A program made the position numbers and the translations under genes. This document shows, piece by piece, positions 38,986 through 47,025 of a stretch of 64,000 bases of DNA. This DNA is from Gemmatimonadota bacterium. GTDB taxonomy: Bacteria; JAAXHH01. The stretch spans positions 62,001-126,000 of the forward strand of contig JAPOZT010000026.1 in NCBI GenBank assembly GCA_026705925.1, given 5' to 3'. Each line of letters starts with the position of its first letter. The first letter of the stretch is position 1. The notes under the pieces are model-generated. The model had not been told where the DNA came from. It was given only the letters and a program-made list of their open reading frames with translations, and searched no databases.

Positions 38986-39749
38986 GTCAGGATTTCGAAG
39001 AGGCTCATGCACAGGGACCTGCTGCGGCCGTCTTCGTCCATGTTGGAACGCCAGGTCGAGATAGAGAGCGCGGCGATGTCGCAATGATCCGCGAGGTGGC
39101 GGAACACGCGCTCCAGGTCGGAGGACGGCGGTCCGCCCGGCGCCGGGTAGCCCATGGCGGGCGCCTCGGAGGGGTCCAGGATGTCCGTATCGAAATGGAC
39201 GTAGACCGGCCTGCCGGACAGGTCGCACTTCAGGAGTTCGAGCACGTCCGGGAAATGCCGCAACCGGGACGCTTCGACCAGTTTCCGCTCACCGGGATCC
39301 AGGTCGCGGCCGTCCGACATGATGACGTCTCCGTCGGGAATCGGATCCATGCGCACGTTCTCGACCATCGTCTGCTCGCCCAGTCCGACCATCATCGCCA
39401 GCGGCATGCCGCCCAGGAACCCGCTCGGCGTCGTGTCCCAGGTGTTGAAGTCGCCGTGGGCGTCGAGCCACAGGAAAAGTGGTTGAATCCCGGCGCGCTG
39501 CAGCCCGGCCATGACCGGTATGGTCGCGCAACAGTCGCCCGCGACGCTGACCGGTCGCCTGCCGGCCTTTGCGGCTTCGGCGACCCGGTCGGCGAGAGGA
39601 CGGTGCACACACAGGGTGCGGGCCATCTCGCTGTCGCCCTGCAACGTGGTTTCGTTTACGGTCCAGTCGTCCTGCGCCAGGTCGAGGAGCGCCGCGTCAT
39701 GGCGGTCCAGGAAATACGGCGTGAGTATATATTGATTACGCATGGCCAC
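38979..39749 (-). CDS. Arginase/ureohydrolase-like protein with an altered metal site
   Basis: The 256-residue protein has the ureohydrolase fold: 'FLWLDAHGDFNTWDT' corresponds to the DAHxD metal-binding motif, and 'VYVHFDTDILDPSEAPAMGYP' to the DxDxxDP motif. The first motif, normally GGDHS, reads 'AGDCCATIP', so the first manganese His is a Cys. Other residues appear intact. Substrates of the family are arginine, agmatine or related guanidines, and the changed ligand may mean a different metal or lost activity. Confidence 0.75.
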   Translation of the reverse strand: MAMRNQYILTPYFLDRHDAALLDLAQDDWTVNETTLQGDSEMARTLCVHRPLADRVAEAAKAGRRPVSVAGDCCATIPVMAGLQRAGIQPLFLWLDAHGDFNTWDTTPSGFLGGMPLAMMVGLGEQTMVENVRMDPIPDGDVIMSDGRDLDPGERKLVEASRLRHFPDVLELLKCDLSGRPVYVHFDTDILDPSEAPAMGYPAPGGPPSSDLERVFRHLADHCDIAALSISTWRSNMDEDGRSRSLCMSLFEILTG

Positions 39750-39779
39750 CCCTGTATCGATGGCGGTATCGTGTGGTCC

Positions 39780-40145
39780 TCAGGTGAAATCCAGCCAACG
39801 GTCCTGCTCTTCCGGCATCCAGCAGGTCTCGGTTACGGTTTCCAGGTCGAAGAACTGGTAGGGATCCACTTTCCTGTATTCGGCGTAGGGTCCCGACCAG
39901 TCCTTGCGCCTCTCCTTGTACGCGAGAAATCCTTCGTGGGACACGTATTCGAACACCATCACGTAGCGGCCCGTGGCCACGCCGGATTTGCGTTCCACTT
40001 CGCGAAAGTAGCGGGCGGACCGCCATTCCGGGAACAGGTCGTATTTGTGGGCTTCCACGAAAGCGAACCAGGTCCGGATCATTTCGTCGTGATCGACTTT
40101 CCGGTCGGGCTTGGGTACCCAGGTTTCCACTTCGAAGAAAGACAT
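39780..40145 (-). CDS. Small dimeric alpha-beta-barrel-like protein
   Basis: The 121-residue protein, 'SFFEVETWVPKPDRKVDHDEMI' to 'EEQDRWLDFT', has the size and pattern of NIPSNAP/EthD-like ferredoxin-fold proteins. No catalytic motif could be fixed. It is 30 bp upstream of the arginase-like gene on the same strand and the two may be cotranscribed. Confidence 0.5.
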   Translation of the reverse strand: MSFFEVETWVPKPDRKVDHDEMIRTWFAFVEAHKYDLFPEWRSARYFREVERKSGVATGRYVMVFEYVSHEGFLAYKERRKDWSGPYAEYRKVDPYQFFDLETVTETCWMPEEQDRWLDFT

Positions 40146-40169
40146 GGCCCGTCCGTTCCGGCAAGTCGG

Positions 40170-40241
40170 CCGCGGCGGCGCCCGGCGTGTGGACCGCGGC
40201 GGCGCTCGGCCTGTGGACCGCGGCGGCGCTCGGCCTGTAAT
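40170..40241. repeat. 24-bp tandem repeat (3 copies) upstream of the alpha-beta-barrel gene
   Basis: Three near-identical 24-bp copies start at 40170, 40194 and 40218, just before the tRNA gene and close to the start of the gene at 39780-40145. The unit is GC-rich. Confidence 0.9.
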
Positions 40242-40247
40242 ATGGAA

Positions 40248-40320
<73 letters not shown>

Positions 40321-40458
40321 TGAAAACCCGCCTCGAACTGCACGGCACAAGATACATCGACGCGGCCGGATTGGCAACCAAATTTCCGCCGACGGGCCCG
40401 TCGTTCAACGCCCGATATCCCTTGCCCAAAATGGCATTGCGATCTATGATGCCCAATC

Positions 40459-41394
40459 ATGAACGCCTTTCAGAAAACGGCCCTCGCGACCCTGGCAGCT
40501 ACGGTACTCCTGATCACCGTGGGCAGCCTGGTACGGATAACCGGCGCGGGCCTGGGTTGTCCCGACTGGCCCAGGTGCTGGGGTTCGTGGCTGCCGCCGG
40601 CGACCGTGGAAGCGCTGGACATGGCCTATGTCCGGGAAAAGGGCTTCGATCCTGCGGACTTCAACCCGGTCAAAATGTGGACCGAATACGCCAACCGGCT
40701 CGTGGGCGTCGTCATCGGGATACTCGTATTCGCGACCTTCCTGCGTTCTTTTCGATACCGGAGGTCGCAACCGGTGATCTTCTACTGCGCGGGCCTGTGC
40801 TTCGCGCTAGTCGGCTTCCAGGGCTGGCTGGGAGGGCAGGTGGTCAGATCCGGCCTTCAGCCCGGGATCATAACGCTCCACATGGCCCTCGCGGTCATCC
40901 TGCTGTGCCTGCTGCTCTTCGTGACTTTCCAGTCCCTGGAGCAGCGCTTGCGCGTCGAACTCACCGGGCAGGGACGGTCCGTACTGTTGAGCCTGGGACT
41001 CGTGCTCCTGGCCTTAACGGCGATACAGGTGCTCATCGGCACGCAGGTACGGGAGGGCATCGATCCCTTCATCAAGGACGATGGCGGTCTGCCCCGGGGC
41101 GAATGGCTGGTCCAGGTGGGTCTCGTCGACCACGTGCACCGGTTTTCTTCCTGGCTGGTCCTGATCGCCGGCGTGCTCCTATACCGGGCGGTCCGGCGAC
41201 ACGGCATGACCGGGCGGCTCCCCACGGCCGTCCGGTTCATCCTGGCCGCCATCCTGCTGCAGATCGTCCTGGGGGTCGTCCTGGCCTACGGCGGCCTGCC
41301 GCCGGCAGCGCAGGTCTTTCACCTCACCCTGGCCACGCTGCTCGTCTGCGCAGAATGCACGTTTCTGCTCATGGTCAGGGCGTCATGCCGGTAA
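40459..41394 (+). CDS. ctaA: Heme A synthase
   Basis: The 311-residue protein has eight membrane segments. The start 'RITGAGLGCPDWPRCWGSWLPP' is the signature CtaA/Cox15 region; later comes 'VNPVKMWTEYANRLVGVVIG'-type heme-binding His area ('ITLHMALAVILL', 'LVDHVHRFSSWLVLI'). It oxidises heme O to heme A for aa3-type cytochrome oxidase, so the cell probably respires oxygen. No ctaB or oxidase genes are adjacent. Confidence 0.9.
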   Translation: MNAFQKTALATLAATVLLITVGSLVRITGAGLGCPDWPRCWGSWLPPATVEALDMAYVREKGFDPADFNPVKMWTEYANRLVGVVIGILVFATFLRSFRYRRSQPVIFYCAGLCFALVGFQGWLGGQVVRSGLQPGIITLHMALAVILLCLLLFVTFQSLEQRLRVELTGQGRSVLLSLGLVLLALTAIQVLIGTQVREGIDPFIKDDGGLPRGEWLVQVGLVDHVHRFSSWLVLIAGVLLYRAVRRHGMTGRLPTAVRFILAAILLQIVLGVVLAYGGLPPAAQVFHLTLATLLVCAECTFLLMVRASCR

Positions 41395-41480
41395 ATTGAG
41401 GTTTTCTTCTTTTCACATTTCCGCCGTCCGGTTATGTTTGCTCAAGTTTCTCCTTTAAATCCCTTGGAATCTGCTTAGCC

Positions 41481-41565
41481 AGGCCCGGGCCGCCACGGCA
41501 GGTCCGGCCACCACAGCAGGCCCCGGCCGCACCAGCAGGCCCCGGCCGCACCAGCAGGCCTGGCC
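41481..41565. repeat. About 19-bp tandem repeat (4.5 copies) upstream of a small gene
   Basis: Copies of AGGCCCCGGCCGCACCAGC and variants start near 41481, 41500, 41518, 41537 and 41556. It lies in the 190-bp gap between ctaA and the next gene. Confidence 0.9.
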
Positions 41566-41586
41566 GACCCGTCCAGGGAAGGAACG

Positions 41587-41967
41587 ATGGACCCACTGAC
41601 CGCACAGCTGAAGAGGATCAGGGCACGATTCGAAGACGGGGTGCTGACCAGGGAGGACATCGACGAAGCGATCGCCCTGGTGGAAAACGCTGAAGCGGAG
41701 CACGGTCCGGGCAGCGGTCGCCAGAGCCTGCTCTACTTGCAAGCGCCAACGACCAACCCCCACTCGGCGGTGGTCGGCATCAGTATCTACGAAGACGGGG
41801 CGGACTCCGACGGGCTCGACGAGAACGGCGAGTTCCGGTACCGGTCGATCAAGGAGGCCCTGGACGACGGCTGGCGTATCATCAAGTTTCCCGAAGCGTC
41901 CCTCGCCATGCGTGAACAGGATACCTACGGACTCGGATACGAGTTTGTGCTGGAAAGGTGGAGATAG
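41587..41967 (+). CDS. Small conserved protein of unknown function
   Basis: The 126-residue protein has a helical N-terminal 50 residues ('LTAQLKRIRARFEDGVLTREDIDEAIALVENAEAEHGP') and a mixed C-terminal part. No family could be named. The start follows GGGAAGGAACG. It lies three bases upstream of the phytanoyl-CoA dioxygenase gene with the same strand, so it is likely cotranscribed and may act with it. Confidence 0.5.
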   Translation: MDPLTAQLKRIRARFEDGVLTREDIDEAIALVENAEAEHGPGSGRQSLLYLQAPTTNPHSAVVGISIYEDGADSDGLDENGEFRYRSIKEALDDGWRIIKFPEASLAMREQDTYGLGYEFVLERWR

Positions 41968-41970
41968 ACT

Positions 41971-42855
41971 ATGGAGACTGTGATGAACGGGGCACCTTAC
42001 GGAACAGAAATGGACTGCGCGCCGACGCTGACGGACCGCGAAGTGATCGAATTCTGCCGAAATGGCTACCTGATGCTCCCCGGTGTCGTGCCGGAAGACG
42101 TCAACAGGGAGGTCATCGACTACTTGGACCGCGTCGACAGTACCTACGAGCCCACGCCCATCATGAAGGAGTCTTTCTTCGTGGACGGCGTGCTCATGAA
42201 CCCGCAGGCGGCGGGCGCCGTCCGGTCGCTCCTGGGTAGCGGCTTCACCCTGCCGCTCATCATCAGCAACCACCGGGGTCCCCTGCCCTTCGACCAGCCC
42301 CAGACCTGGCACCGGGACGGCGGCACGATCTACACGGACCGGCTGGAATACCTTCAGGTCTTCTACTATCCAGAGGAATGCACCGAGGACATGGGACCGA
42401 CCGTGGTGCTGCCCGGGTCGCACTTCATGCGCAACAAGGCCCCCATGATGGCACATCTCGGTTCCATAAGGGGGACCGTTTCGTCGGCCGGTCCGGCCGG
42501 CACGATCTTTCTCACCGTCTACGGGATCTGGCACCGCAGGTCGCGGGCAACCACGGGTCCGAGAGGAAAGAGCAAGTTCCGCAACCTGCTAAAGTACAAC
42601 TACTGGCGGACCGTACCGCCGCAAAGAGACTGGATCACGCAGGAGGACATCGACTTCAACACCATCAAATTCGACCCGCCCGCGGGCGTGTTCGAGCAGT
42701 TCCAGGGCGCCATCGCGGCCGCGCGGATGTTCACCTGGCTGTGCGGCGCGGAAGACGAGTACCGGAAAAGGGGCGGTCAGTGCTGGCCCATCGCTACCAC
42801 CGTCCGGGACGGCGTGAACCAGGAGGGAGCGCCCAGGTCGCTGGCGAATCGTTAA
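41971..42855 (+). CDS. Phytanoyl-CoA dioxygenase (PhyH)-family protein
   Basis: The 294-residue protein is an Fe(II)/2-oxoglutarate oxygenase. The HxD pair is 'TWHRDGGTIYTDRLEY' and the distal His lies in 'GIWHRRSRATTGPRGKSKFRNLL', with an Arg nearby for 2-oxoglutarate. It hydroxylates an unknown substrate, as members act on fatty acids, ectoine-like and natural-product compounds. It is between the small unknown gene and an enolase-superfamily gene on the same strand. Confidence 0.85.
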   Translation: METVMNGAPYGTEMDCAPTLTDREVIEFCRNGYLMLPGVVPEDVNREVIDYLDRVDSTYEPTPIMKESFFVDGVLMNPQAAGAVRSLLGSGFTLPLIISNHRGPLPFDQPQTWHRDGGTIYTDRLEYLQVFYYPEECTEDMGPTVVLPGSHFMRNKAPMMAHLGSIRGTVSSAGPAGTIFLTVYGIWHRRSRATTGPRGKSKFRNLLKYNYWRTVPPQRDWITQEDIDFNTIKFDPPAGVFEQFQGAIAAARMFTWLCGAEDEYRKRGGQCWPIATTVRDGVNQEGAPRSLANR

Positions 42856-42918
42856 TCTAACCATCGCATAAAGGTGCGGTAACCGACAGGATGGATTCCG
42901 CACAGAAAGAAGCAGGCC

Positions 42919-44145
42919 ATGAAAATCACCGACATCGCAATTACCCATATCAATCCGAAACTCACGGAACGGAACGTCGACAAGAAGGTCCAGTTTAGGA
43001 CTATCGATACGCAGACGATCTTCAAGGTGACGGCAGACAACGGCGTGGTGGGCTACGGGGACAGCCGGGGACACGTCACGATGGATATCAGGGACGTGGA
43101 GCGGTTGACTGGCAGCAGTCCCTTCGATCACATCAACGCGGGCTATCCAGTGGGTCTCATGGGCGCGTTGTACGATCTCATGGGCAGGCATCTCGAGATC
43201 CCGGCCTACAAGCTCATGGGACAGAAGGTGCGCGACCGGGTGCCCGTCGCGGCGTGGACCCGGGTTGCCTCCTCCGAAGAACTGGCTGCCGAGGTGGTGC
43301 GCGCCGCGGACGAAGGGTACATGATCTTCAAGATGCACACCGGCGAGTACTACGACGTTTACGAACAGAACAGCGCCGTGGAGGAGGTCGCCCCGCCCGG
43401 TTTCAAGATGCACTACGACTTCAACCACAACCGGTCGTTCGCCGATGTGGCGCGCATCGTCGAAAATCTCGAGAAGTCGCCCGTCGTCGGCGTGATTGAG
43501 GATCCGCTGGCCTGGCGCGACGTGGACGGCTGGCGGCGCCTGCGCGAGCAGACGTCGATCCCCCTGTTGATGCACGTGCCGCAGCTGGGCGGCGGTCCGG
43601 AGATCGGGCTTGGATGCGCCGACGCCTACATGGTCGGCGAGCACGGCATCGGCATGAGCCTGAAGCGGGGGTTCGCCTGTGCCGAGGCGAACGTCTCCAC
43701 CGTGATCCAGTTGACCGGGGGCACGCTCAGCAAGGCGATGGCGCTCCACCTCGGCGCGGTGATCCCCAACGTGATGCATACGGTCAACCTGGACGACCAG
43801 TACGGCGAGGACGTAACCGGCGGCCGGATCGAGGTGGCGGACGGCAGCTCGCCGGTGCCTGAAGGCCCCGGTCTCGGGGTAGAGATCGACGAAAAGGAAC
43901 TGGTGCGCATCGCGGGTAACCCGATCACCGAGCTTCCCCGGTATATCGGCAAAACCCGTCTGCCCAGCGGAAACATTTATTATACCATCGGGTATCCCTC
44001 GGTCCATCGGCTGACCGGTTTTACCGAAGGCAACATCCGGGGAATCCGGCTGGACATCTGGGAAGAAGACGGAAGCACATCCTGGCAGGAGACTTACGAT
44101 TGGATCGAACGCCGTGGACCCTTCATGCGCAAGGAGTCGGAATGA
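42919..44145 (+). CDS. Enolase-superfamily dehydratase/racemase (mandelate racemase-like)
   Basis: The 408-residue protein has a capping N-terminal domain and a beta-alpha barrel. 'MIFKMHTGEYYDVYEQ' includes a Lys for general base, 'KMHYDFNHN' the first metal Asp, 'VIEDPLAW' the second Glu. The third metal ligand region is less clear ('LLMHVPQLGGGPEIGLGCAD'), so it may deviate from usual members. The family acts on sugar acids, and neighbours fit a sugar-acid pathway. The stop overlaps the next gene in an ATGA. Confidence 0.85.
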   Translation: MKITDIAITHINPKLTERNVDKKVQFRTIDTQTIFKVTADNGVVGYGDSRGHVTMDIRDVERLTGSSPFDHINAGYPVGLMGALYDLMGRHLEIPAYKLMGQKVRDRVPVAAWTRVASSEELAAEVVRAADEGYMIFKMHTGEYYDVYEQNSAVEEVAPPGFKMHYDFNHNRSFADVARIVENLEKSPVVGVIEDPLAWRDVDGWRRLREQTSIPLLMHVPQLGGGPEIGLGCADAYMVGEHGIGMSLKRGFACAEANVSTVIQLTGGTLSKAMALHLGAVIPNVMHTVNLDDQYGEDVTGGRIEVADGSSPVPEGPGLGVEIDEKELVRIAGNPITELPRYIGKTRLPSGNIYYTIGYPSVHRLTGFTEGNIRGIRLDIWEEDGSTSWQETYDWIERRGPFMRKESE

Positions 44146-44846
44146 ATGAAACACCCCGTATACTCGTCACCGGTTCTGCCGGCGTCATCGGAACGATCAT
44201 CGTAAACGGACTTAAAGACAAATATCCCCTCCGTGGTTTCGACCGGGTGCCTACACCGGGAATGGATGACGAGGTCGTCGGCGATATCACCGATATGGAC
44301 GCGGTGCTCCAGGCCACGGAAGGCATGGACGCGGTAATCCATCTGGCCGGAAATCCGTCCGGCGGCGCGACGTGGGAGGAAATCCTGGACGCCAACTTCA
44401 TCGGCACCTACACGCTCTTCGAAGCGGCCAGCCGCAACGGCGTGCGCCGCGTGGCTTTCGCCAGCCGGGCCGGACTCCTGGCGCCCTATCCGCAGGACGT
44501 GCATCGCACAATCGACATGACGCCACGGCCGGAAAGCTATTATTCCATCAGCAAGGTCTTCGGGGAAAGCCTGGGTTACATGTACGCGGTGAGGTTCGAC
44601 ATGGAAGTCGTGTGCGTGCGCATCGGCAATTTCCAGAAACAGCGGGACCTGCCGGGACATCCCCATCATCTGAGCCACGGCGACGCGGTCCGGGTGTTCG
44701 AACGGGCGATCATACACCCTGGCGTCAGATTCGAGGTCGTGTTCGGCGTGTCTGACAGTACCTGGAACCTGTACGACCTGGATCACGGGCGCCGCGCTAT
44801 CGACTATCATCCCCAGGATAAGTCGGTAATCGATCCGGAAGTGTGA
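44142..44846 (+). CDS. NAD-dependent epimerase/dehydratase-like protein
   Basis: From ATG 44142, overlapping the previous stop by four bases (ATGA) after AAGGAG, it has 234 residues. The Rossmann start 'ILVTGSAGVIGTIIVNGL' and the extended-SDR Tyr/Lys pair in 'SYYSISKVFGESLGYMYA' (YxxxK) are visible. It works on NDP-sugars or related sugar lactones; members in such cassettes are uronate dehydrogenases. Translational coupling with the enolase-superfamily gene supports a joint pathway. Confidence 0.85.
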   Translation: MNETPRILVTGSAGVIGTIIVNGLKDKYPLRGFDRVPTPGMDDEVVGDITDMDAVLQATEGMDAVIHLAGNPSGGATWEEILDANFIGTYTLFEAASRNGVRRVAFASRAGLLAPYPQDVHRTIDMTPRPESYYSISKVFGESLGYMYAVRFDMEVVCVRIGNFQKQRDLPGHPHHLSHGDAVRVFERAIIHPGVRFEVVFGVSDSTWNLYDLDHGRRAIDYHPQDKSVIDPEV

Positions 44847-44864
44847 TCGTTCTGACGCGTCCTG

Positions 44865-45647
44865 CTATAGCGACGTCCAGCCGCCGTCGACCATGAGCGC
44901 GACCCCGGTGACGTACCTGGACGCGTCAGAGGCCAGGAAGACTACGGCGCCCTTGAGATCTTCGTTGTCCAGCATGCGTCCGAGCGGCACGCGATGTTCG
45001 TACCGTTGCACGAACGGCCCCGGCTGTTCATTGAAATACCCGCCCGGACAGATGCAGTTGGCCCGGACGCCCTGCTTCCCGTAGTAGTTCGCGATGTACC
45101 TGGTGAAATTGATCATGCCGCCCTTGACGAAAGTGTAGTCGGGAGGCTGTTTCATATCGGTTTCTTCGTACAGGCCGGGGTCGTTGGCCACGACGCCGTA
45201 GATACTCGATATATTGATGATGCTGCCGCTGCCCTGGCCGGCCATGACGGGGACGAAGGCCTTGCAAAGGGCGAAGAGCCCCACCATGTTCCCCTGGGCG
45301 CTGGCAGCCCAGTAGTCCGGCGTCTGCTCGTCGAAACCGCCGCCTCGGCCGACCACGGCGCTGTTGACCAGGACGTCCACGCGGCCGAAACGGTCCATTA
45401 CGCGTCGTTTCAGGGTGTCGATCGATTCGGTGTTCGTGATATCCAGCGCCTCGGGGTGGGTGTCGAATCCCCGATCGTTCAGTCCGGCGACGAATCGCCG
45501 GTTTTTTTCCAGGTCCCGCGAAGCGACGACCACCGTGGCGCCGGCCTCCGCCAGCGCTTCGGAGATGCTGCTGCCGAACTGCGGACCTGCGCCGCCTGTA
45601 ACAACGGCGATGCGCCCCTGAAGCGAAAAGCTGTCTAGTACACCCAT
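44865..45647 (-). CDS. Short-chain dehydrogenase/reductase
   Basis: From ATG 45647 the protein has 260 residues. It has the NAD site 'VVTGGAGPQFGSSISEALAEAG', the NSAV stretch and the catalytic 'NISSIYG...DYTFVKGGMINFTRY' where Tyr and Lys form YxxxK, with the Ser in ISS. The upstream frame contains tandem repeats (18-bp unit) and was dropped because a better start lies at the SDR fold. It acts on a sugar acid or polyol by context. Confidence 0.88.
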   Translation of the reverse strand: MGVLDSFSLQGRIAVVTGGAGPQFGSSISEALAEAGATVVVASRDLEKNRRFVAGLNDRGFDTHPEALDITNTESIDTLKRRVMDRFGRVDVLVNSAVVGRGGGFDEQTPDYWAASAQGNMVGLFALCKAFVPVMAGQGSGSIINISSIYGVVANDPGLYEETDMKQPPDYTFVKGGMINFTRYIANYYGKQGVRANCICPGGYFNEQPGPFVQRYEHRVPLGRMLDNEDLKGAVVFLASDASRYVTGVALMVDGGWTSL

Positions 45648-45658
45648 ATCCTGACTCC

Positions 45659-45712
45659 TGTCGTTCAACTGTGTATTGTCGTTCACCTGTGTATTGTCGT
45701 TCACCTGTGTAT
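45659..45712. repeat. 18-bp tandem repeat (3 copies)
   Basis: Units of TGTCGTTCACCTGTGTAT start at 45659, 45677 and 45695; the first copy has one base difference. It lies between the divergent SDR and NHL-repeat genes. Confidence 0.92.
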
Positions 45713-45790
45713 ACAAAGTATCAACAAATACGGAAAAGTATGGACAGAGTATATACCGCTCGAAATCGCGGGACAAAGTCTTTGTACCCG

Positions 45791-45870
45791 CCGGGTTCGC
45801 CGGAATCGACAGAGAAGCCGCGGCGCCCTGCCGGGTTCGCCGGAATCGACAGAGAAGCCGCGGCGCCCTG
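45791..45870. repeat. Perfect 40-bp tandem duplication
   Basis: Two identical 40-bp copies (45791-45830 and 45831-45870) are followed by a 6-base partial third copy. They lie in the gap before the NHL-repeat gene. Confidence 0.93.
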
Positions 45871-45918
45871 CCGGGTCGCGGTTAGAGATCGGAAGCCATA
45901 TCGCCGGAGGATCAGACC

Positions 45919-46761
45919 ATGATTTGGGGATCGGGAGATTACTGTTACGAGAAGGTGCCCGGATGGGGATCCGAGCGCACGCTGGGCATCGCCACGGCCG
46001 TGGCCGTGGATTCGCGGGACCGGGTCTACGTCGTCGACCGGGAGCCCAGTCCCGCCGTGGTGGTCTACGACAGGGACGGCCGCCTGCTGGACGAATGGGG
46101 CCACGACATACTGGCCCTGCCCCACGAGATCTGGATCGACGGGGACGACAGGATCTTCATCCCGGACTGCAGAGACCATACCGTCCGGGTATTCGCGGGC
46201 GACGGCACACTGCTGCAGACGCTGGGTGAGCCGAACCGGGCCGGAGCACCGGGCAAACCCTTCAACATGCCGACGCGCGCCGTCAGGGGCGCCTCCGGGG
46301 ACCTGTACGTCTCCGACGGTTACGGACAGTGTTACGTGCACCGGATGACGCCCTCTGGAGACCTGGTCCAGACCTGGGGTGGAAGAGGTACCGAACCCGG
46401 CCGGTTCACCCTTCCGCACAACATCTTCCCCGTGTCCGACGGCCGCCTGCTCGTCGCCGACCGGGAGACCAACAACCGGATCCAGGTCTTCGATTCCGAG
46501 GGCAGCTTCCTCGCGGAATGGCCCGGCCGTCCCGCGCCTTGCGGCCTGTTTGTCGATGACGAGGATACGGTCTTCCTGGGCGAGGGCGGCGGGGTCACCA
46601 TCATGAACATGGACGGAAGGCTCATCGCCCAGTGGGTCGTCCGGGGCGGACCGGTCGATCAGGCCCACGGCGCCCACAGCGTCTGGGTAGACCGCCACGG
46701 CGACATCTACGTGGGCGAGGTGGGCGTGGAGAACCTCGTGCACAAGTACGTCCGCGTGTAA
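45919..46761 (+). CDS. NHL-repeat beta-propeller protein
   Basis: The 280-residue protein has repeated NHL-type blades ('GIATAVAVDSRDRVYVVDREPSPAVVVYDRDG', 'LPHEIWIDGDDRIFIPDCRDHTVRVFAGDG', 'PHNIFPVSDGRLLVADRETNNRIQVFDSEG', 'GAHSVWVDRHGDIYVGEVG'). Peptidyl-hydroxyglycine amidating lyases share this fold, and many environmental bacteria have many copies of such proteins. No signal peptide is seen with this start. Role unknown. Confidence 0.75.
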   Translation: MIWGSGDYCYEKVPGWGSERTLGIATAVAVDSRDRVYVVDREPSPAVVVYDRDGRLLDEWGHDILALPHEIWIDGDDRIFIPDCRDHTVRVFAGDGTLLQTLGEPNRAGAPGKPFNMPTRAVRGASGDLYVSDGYGQCYVHRMTPSGDLVQTWGGRGTEPGRFTLPHNIFPVSDGRLLVADRETNNRIQVFDSEGSFLAEWPGRPAPCGLFVDDEDTVFLGEGGGVTIMNMDGRLIAQWVVRGGPVDQAHGAHSVWVDRHGDIYVGEVGVENLVHKYVRV

Positions 46762-46803
46762 CGGCCGGATTTACACGCATACATCCATGACTTATCTCCC
46801 TTT

Positions 46804-47022
46804 ATGACTCCATTTACTACCGACCACCATTTTCCCCGATGGATCTGGGCCGTCTACGCGGTCTTATTCGCTCTTTCCATACCGTGGTACCTCCCGAAAA
46901 TAGACCCGGTCCTCATCTGGTTTGGCGTGCCGTACTGGGTCGTGATCTGCCTGGCTGCCTGTCTGGCCGTCGCGTGCTTCACCGCGTTCGTGATATACCG
47001 GTACTGGCGGGAGGACGGCTGA
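46804..47022 (+). CDS. DUF3311-like small membrane subunit of a solute symporter
   Basis: The 72-residue protein has two membrane segments and matches the small integral protein that precedes SSS-type sodium/solute symporters. It ends in a charged 'YRYWREDG'. It lies three bases before the symporter gene, which supports joint function. Confidence 0.75.
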   Translation: MTPFTTDHHFPRWIWAVYAVLFALSIPWYLPKIDPVLIWFGVPYWVVICLAACLAVACFTAFVIYRYWREDG

Positions 47023-47025
47023 GAC

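Noticed and set aside
42589..44154. 521-residue minus-strand frame across the dioxygenase and enolase-like genes
   Set aside because: Shadow of two well-supported plus-strand genes; His/Val/Asp-rich composition typical of antisense.
45659..45870. Possible CRISPR-like array
   Set aside because: Repeats are adjacent with no spacers, and units are of different kinds; they are tandem duplications.
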